The notes below the pieces were generated by a model. That model was not told the DNA's origin. It saw only the letters and a program-made list of their open reading frames with translations, and did no database searches. From positions 1 to 64,000 of the forward strand of contig JASGLT010000008.1 of assembly GCA_030156945.1 (NCBI GenBank): a DNA stretch of 64,000 bases. Direction: 5' to 3'. Positions 59,489 to 64,000 of the stretch are shown here, piece after piece. Position 1 is the first letter of the stretch; every line of letters starts with the position of its first letter. The translations under genes were made by a program, and so were the position numbers. The DNA comes from Thermococcaceae archaeon (lineage in GTDB: Archaea; Methanobacteriota_B; Thermococci; Thermococcales; Thermococcaceae).

Positions 59489-59932
59489 TTAGAGTCTCTC
59501 CCCAAGCTCTTTTAAAGCCTCCATCTGCTCCTGTGTTTCAACCGCCCCTGGCCTCTTTTTCCTGACCTCCATTAGGGCCTCGCGGAGGGAAAAGCCCTTC
59601 GAGTACATTAGCCAGGCCGTTGCTACCGTCCCGCTCCTTCCCAGACCGCCCATGCAGTGGATTAGGACTTTCTTGCCTTCTCTAACTCGCTCTTCGATCC
59701 ACCGGAAGATTTCGAGGAGCTGCTCAACGCTTGGAGCCGTGAAGTCTGGAATGGGGCTGTGGAGGACTTCTAAACCTCTCTTTTCCCACTCCTCAAGGGG
59801 ATAGGGAAGCTCGTGCTCCTCCACAAGTACAACTACCGCGTCGAAGTCCTTAGCCACCCCCTCAAGCTCCCTTTCCGTCGGCATCCGAGAGAAGGCAACT
59901 TTCTCGTCAATGAACTTCGCGGAAGGCCACAT
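59489..59932 (-). CDS. dual-specificity protein phosphatase
   Basis: VLIHCMGGLGRSGTVATAWLMY (HCx5R). Confidence 0.92.
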   Translation of the reverse strand: MWPSAKFIDEKVAFSRMPTERELEGVAKDFDAVVVLVEEHELPYPLEEWEKRGLEVLHSPIPDFTAPSVEQLLEIFRWIEERVREGKKVLIHCMGGLGRSGTVATAWLMYSKGFSLREALMEVRKKRPGAVETQEQMEALKELGERL

Positions 59933-59936
59933 CCTC

Positions 59937-60758
59937 TCACCTCCCGAGGACTTCTCTGATTATCTTAGCAGCTGCGAAGGCCGTTACGTTGCTCACGTCA
60001 TAGTGCGGGTTGAGCTCGACCACGTCGAAGGCCACAACCTCGGCGTCAATGCTTTTTATTATTTCCACGAGCTCCCTAGTGCTGAGCCCTCCAGGCTCCG
60101 GATTTCCAACGCCGGGGGCAAACGCCGGGTCGAGGACGTCGAGGTCGAAGGAGAGGTAGGCCCTCTCGAAGGGAACCTCCACCTCAGCCCCCTTCCACAC
60201 ATCAGAGGCGGAGTAAATCCTTATGCCTTCCCTCTCGGCAAAGTCAAGCTGTTCGGGAGTTGGGGCCCTTATTCCCACCTGAACAACGTTTTCGCCCCTA
60301 ACCCAGCCCTCCTCCACGAGGCGCCTCACGGGGCAGGCGTGGGAGTAGGGGTCACCTTCGTACTCAGGATAGAGGTCCGGGTGAGCATCGAAGTATATCA
60401 GCCCAAACTCTTTCCCGCTCGCCTCCCTGAGGGCCCTGAAGGTGGCGTAGGTTATGGAGTGGTCGCCGCCGAGGAAGAGAAACCTCTCACCACTGTAGTT
60501 CTCCCTCACGAGCTTCCTCACCCTCTCAAGAACCTCCGCGAAGGATTCCCCCTCCACGTCGCCAAGGTCTTTGTACCGCCATCTCTCCGCAAGATTGACG
60601 AGATTCTCTGTGTAGCTGTTGTATAGCTCGCTTGATGTTGCCTCCCTTATGGTCTTTGGGCCGTCCATCGCGCCCCTCCTGTAGGAGGAAGAGCCGTCCC
60701 AGCGGATTCCAAGGAGCAGGAGGTTCGGGTTTTTGGATTCCGGGATTCCGAAGAGCAT
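59937..60758 (-). CDS. speB: agmatinase / arginase family protein
   Basis: FLGGDHSITYATFRAL; YFDAHPDLYPEYEGDPYSHACPVRRL; SFDLDVLDPAFAPGVGNPEPGGLS. Confidence 0.93.
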   Translation of the reverse strand: MLFGIPESKNPNLLLLGIRWDGSSSYRRGAMDGPKTIREATSSELYNSYTENLVNLAERWRYKDLGDVEGESFAEVLERVRKLVRENYSGERFLFLGGDHSITYATFRALREASGKEFGLIYFDAHPDLYPEYEGDPYSHACPVRRLVEEGWVRGENVVQVGIRAPTPEQLDFAEREGIRIYSASDVWKGAEVEVPFERAYLSFDLDVLDPAFAPGVGNPEPGGLSTRELVEIIKSIDAEVVAFDVVELNPHYDVSNVTAFAAAKIIREVLGR

Positions 60759-61088
60759 TCACCACACCCTCGTTCCGACGGGTACCTCTTCCGGAACCGG
60801 GAGTAGGTAGACCTTACCGTCCTCGGTTTCCGCAACTATGAGCATCCCCCGGCTCTCAACGCCACTGAGCTTTTTGGGCTTGAGGTTGAGGACGAAGATG
60901 AACTTTTTACCCTCGAGCTCCTCCGGCGAATACTGGTCGGCTATGCCCGTTATTATCGTTCTCTCCTCGCTCCCGAAGTCCACATCGAGCTTAATGAGCT
61001 TCCTCGTCCTCTTCAGCCTCTCGGCCCTCTTAACCAAACCGACGCGGAGGTCAAACTTCCAGAACTCATCAACGTCGTAGAGCTCCAT
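60759..61088 (-). CDS. methionyl-tRNA synthetase beta subunit-like tRNA-binding protein
   Basis: FDLRVGLVKRAERLKRTRKLIKLDVDFGSEERTIITGIADQY...NLKPKKLSGVESRGMLI (OB-fold). Confidence 0.92.
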   Translation of the reverse strand: MELYDVDEFWKFDLRVGLVKRAERLKRTRKLIKLDVDFGSEERTIITGIADQYSPEELEGKKFIFVLNLKPKKLSGVESRGMLIVAETEDGKVYLLPVPEEVPVGTRVW

Positions 61089-61123
61089 TAAGACCACCGG
61101 AAAAAGTTGTGGGAGGAGATATT

Positions 61124-61795
61124 TTAGGGTTGCCCCTCCCAGAGGAGGAGCTCATCTCCCCTGCTCTCAGCGATTAGCGTCCCGTCCCCCTCAAAGACCC
61201 ACGCGCCGCCGGGAGGGAAGCTGTTCGCGATGAAAGTCTTAACCCCAAGGAGCCTGACGCGCTCCGACATGGCCCCGATGTCCTCCTCGTTGGGCTTCCC
61301 GTAGTCAGGCGAATACTCCATGGGCACGAAGAGGAGGTCCGGCCCCTTTCTCCTCACCCACTTGGCTATGCGCTTGTTGTAGAGGTCGCCGCAGATAATA
61401 ATGGAAACTTTGCCAAACTCGGTTTTGGCAGTCCTCACCGTGTTGCCCGTGCAGAACTTGTAGGGTTCCTGGAACTTGCGGTGCTTGAGGAGGACTTCGC
61501 CGTTCCGGCCGATGAGAAGGGCCGAGTTGTAAACACAGTTCTTGTAGGGCTCAAGCAGGCCGAAGACGACGTAGACGTTGTTTTTCCTCGCCAGCTCGCT
61601 CACCCTCGCGGTTATCTCGTCGTAGAGCTCCGCCCCGCTGAAGTCCCACTCCCTAAAACCAGTCAGGCAGTACTCGGGAAAAACAAGAAAGTCGGGTCTG
61701 TGCTTTAAGGCTTCATCAAAGCGCCTTTTGAACTCCTTCCAGTTGGCCTCGAAGTTTCCGTCCTCAACCCGCATTGGGATTAGCGCCACTCTCAT
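61124..61795 (-). CDS. carbon-nitrogen hydrolase (nitrilase superfamily)
   Basis: FLVFPEYCLTGF; KHRKFQEPYKF; ICGDLYNKRIAKWVRRKGPDLLFVP: Glu-Lys-Cys triad. Confidence 0.88.
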   Translation of the reverse strand: MRVALIPMRVEDGNFEANWKEFKRRFDEALKHRPDFLVFPEYCLTGFREWDFSGAELYDEITARVSELARKNNVYVVFGLLEPYKNCVYNSALLIGRNGEVLLKHRKFQEPYKFCTGNTVRTAKTEFGKVSIIICGDLYNKRIAKWVRRKGPDLLFVPMEYSPDYGKPNEEDIGAMSERVRLLGVKTFIANSFPPGGAWVFEGDGTLIAESRGDELLLWEGQP

Positions 61796-61925
61796 CCTAG
61801 TCCCCTCGAAGCCTTCATTTTAAGGACGTCCTTCTTCTTCATCAAAATCATCTGCTTACTACTGCTGACAAAAACCTTAAAACTTTTACCTTCAAAAACA
61901 CTCAGCTAAAACAGGAGGGCTTCAA

Positions 61926-62879
61926 ATGAGGAGGCATTCCTTCGGAATCGAGACAGTCCCCGTCGCTTTGGCCGGCGATTTGCTAATCGGGAGCATTCAC
62001 GACGGAAGGAACTATAAAATCATGCTGGCCAGAGTTAAGGGCGAAGAAATCCTCGAAACTCACTTCTTGAGCGGGAAAAACGACTGGGAGGGGCATTCAA
62101 TAGCGAGGATAGAAAGCGGCTACATGATAGGGGGCGCCGCCGAGGGAAAAGCGACACCCGACGGCGGGGAGGGCTGGAAGGCCTACGTCGCGAGGCTCGA
62201 TGAGGATTTAAACGTCCTCTGGGAGCGCAAGATTGAGATACGGGGCAACGAGGCTACCTACTCCATCCTTCTCGCGGGGGATTCAGTGTTCATAGCCGGC
62301 GACACAGGACGGCCCGGAAACATGGGCTTTTTCGCTGGAAAGCTCTCGATGGAGGGGATGGAGTGGCTGAAGGACTTTGGAAGCTGGGAGGAGGTTGTTA
62401 CGGCATCCCTTCTCCCCGGAGAAATGCCGAGGCTCATCGGGAGCGTTAAGGAGGGGCGCTGGAAAGTCGTCGCCTTTGACTTCGATTCCGATGGGAACTT
62501 TTTGGGCCGGGAAGTTATTGTTAAGGGAGGAATAGCGCTCACCGCCGCCCTCTGGAACGGCAGGCTCATTTTAGCCGGCTACAAAGGGGACAACCTCTGG
62601 GTCTGGAGCAAGGAGTGGGAGGTGACCCTTCCAAACGGCGCCGCCACCTCACTCCTCCCGCTTGGAGATGGCCTCCTAGTCGGGGGAGAGGTCGAGGGGA
62701 GGGCCTTCATTATGAAGCTCAGCCTCAGCGGGAAGATTCTCTGGAAAAAGTCCCCCTGGGAGCGCGGCTGGGTGGAGGTTTTGACTCGGGAGATTGTGGC
62801 GGGTGTGAAAGAGGAGGACGAGAAGAGAGTGATGGCCATCGAGGTAATTGGGGACATAGAACTCCCGCGAGATTACTAG
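61926..62879 (+). CDS. beta-propeller-like hypothetical protein
   Basis: Repeating YMIGGAAEG..., SVFIAGDTGRPG, RLILAGYKGDN, LLVGGEVEGRAFIMKLSLSGKILWKK blades. Confidence 0.6.
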   Translation: MRRHSFGIETVPVALAGDLLIGSIHDGRNYKIMLARVKGEEILETHFLSGKNDWEGHSIARIESGYMIGGAAEGKATPDGGEGWKAYVARLDEDLNVLWERKIEIRGNEATYSILLAGDSVFIAGDTGRPGNMGFFAGKLSMEGMEWLKDFGSWEEVVTASLLPGEMPRLIGSVKEGRWKVVAFDFDSDGNFLGREVIVKGGIALTAALWNGRLILAGYKGDNLWVWSKEWEVTLPNGAATSLLPLGDGLLVGGEVEGRAFIMKLSLSGKILWKKSPWERGWVEVLTREIVAGVKEEDEKRVMAIEVIGDIELPRDY

Positions 62880-63352
62880 GTGCACCCCTCTTTTTCCAAA
62901 AACCTCCTCAGCATCCCCGCCTTATCCACCCTTCCGAGCTTGAGATAGGCCTGATACTCATACTCCAAGTCGAGAACGGGGATTTTCATGCCCTCGACTT
63001 CCACGAAGCGCCTGTACCTCTTTACGTCCACCGGCTCCTCCCACTTATCATTGACTTTCTTTTGAATATCTCCCATTATCTCAACCCTAACTCCATCAAT
63101 CATCAGCGCTCCGAAGTGAGACTTGATTCTCTCGCTCTCCTTGAATCGGACGGGCTCGACCACGAATTCAGAGAAGAGCCTCTCAATCTCGTATGCCCCT
63201 TCCCTGTCCGTCTGGATGTCAATGTCATGAACCTCAACGGGAACTCCCTGGAGGGCAAAGCCGAGGCTCCCCGTAACCGCCCAGGTGACGTCGCTTTGGC
63301 TTAACCGTTCATATAATCTGCGGAGGACTTCGAGGTGTGTCTCAGGGATCAT
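62876..63352 (-). CDS. nucleotidyltransferase-like protein
   Basis: WAVTGSLGFALQGVPVEVHDIDIQTDREGAYEIERLF, GS...D.D nucleotidyltransferase pattern. Confidence 0.75.
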   Translation of the reverse strand: MIPETHLEVLRRLYERLSQSDVTWAVTGSLGFALQGVPVEVHDIDIQTDREGAYEIERLFSEFVVEPVRFKESERIKSHFGALMIDGVRVEIMGDIQKKVNDKWEEPVDVKRYRRFVEVEGMKIPVLDLEYEYQAYLKLGRVDKAGMLRRFLEKEGCT

Positions 63353-63438
63353 CTCCGCACCTCAAAAGTTCTATGGCTTAACCACATAAAAAACTTTATC
63401 TTTTCCTAACCCCAGCCCCCTTATTGGAGTGGTGAAAA

Positions 63439-63981
63439 GTGAGGCCCACGATCCTGAAAGGAGAGAAGGTGTCGCTCTCCCTGATTATGAGCGAAGATAA
63501 GGAGAAGTGGCTATTGTGGTTCAACGACAGGGACATCCAGAACTTCGTGAACAACCCGATGAACGTCTACTTCGAGAAGGACTTCGACGAAATCGTTGAG
63601 GAGGTTAGAAAGAACAAGAACACCTCCATAAGCTTCGCCATAGTGGAGAACTCCGGAGGAGAGCTCGTTGGCTTTTCTGGGTTGGAAGCAATACATTGGC
63701 AGGCGAGGAATGCCCTTGTGTGGTACTTCATCGGAAAGGAGCACTGGGGGAAGGGCTACGCAACGGAGGCATTAGCTCTAATGTGCAGGTTCGCCTTTGA
63801 GAACATGAACCTCATCAAGCTCCACACCATCGTCTACGAGCCGAACAAGGCTTCCATCAGGGTTCTCGAGAAGAATGGCTTCAAGCTGGTGGGGAGGTTC
63901 AGGAAGCATTTCTACATCCCGGGGTATGGGTACGTTGACGGCCTTGCCTACGAGCTCCTCAGAGAGGAGTGGCAGGAGTAG
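63439..63981 (+). CDS. GNAT family N-acetyltransferase (RimJ/RimL-like)
   Basis: VWYFIGKEHWGKGYATEALALMCRFAFENMNLIKLHTIVYEPNKASIRVLEKNGFKLVG. Confidence 0.92.
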   Translation: MRPTILKGEKVSLSLIMSEDKEKWLLWFNDRDIQNFVNNPMNVYFEKDFDEIVEEVRKNKNTSISFAIVENSGGELVGFSGLEAIHWQARNALVWYFIGKEHWGKGYATEALALMCRFAFENMNLIKLHTIVYEPNKASIRVLEKNGFKLVGRFRKHFYIPGYGYVDGLAYELLREEWQE

Positions 63982-64000
63982 TAGTCCATCTTAAGGTCAT

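Overview
This is ordinary-density archaeal chromosome with the gene content and TATA/BRE promoters of Thermococcales (Thermococcus-like). Most of it is a run of amino-acid biosynthesis operons: a LysW-dependent lysine/arginine operon (20.3-29.1 kb), proC, an aro (chorismate) operon headed by a small wHTH regulator resembling Tar (30.0-38.4 kb), a tyr-phe operon (38.4-40.5 kb), a trp operon on the minus strand (46.5-40.4 kb), carAB (47.5-51.8 kb) and a complete his operon on the minus strand (59.3-51.7 kb). The left part holds a sugar-metabolism cluster, a JAMM protein, a MobB-like protein, an LSm protein, mptE, a dpp/opp-type ABC transporter and a glycyl-radical enzyme with its activase. I saw no rRNA, tRNA, CRISPR or transposon. 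The main discovery candidate is a set of short upstream ORFs that begin about 35-42 nt downstream of the TATA box of several amino-acid operons and carry cognate amino-acid codons. The aro leader reads MSRQF-TRPSNQV-MSRQW-V-MPRQY*, a repeated DNA cassette in which the codon after each repeat is Phe, then Trp, then Tyr followed by stop. The tyr-phe leader has a fourth copy, MSRQY. The trp leader reads MGDGFWIEQGY*, and the his leader ends in ...CHHLF* followed by a hairpin and a T5 tract. The aro, tyr-phe, trp and his promoters also share a TGGACA-N8-TGTCCA-like box placed exactly 4 nt upstream of the 8-nt TATA element, which suggests one regulon that includes his. All functional claims for these leaders are inference and need RNA-seq, ribosome profiling and comparative genomics.
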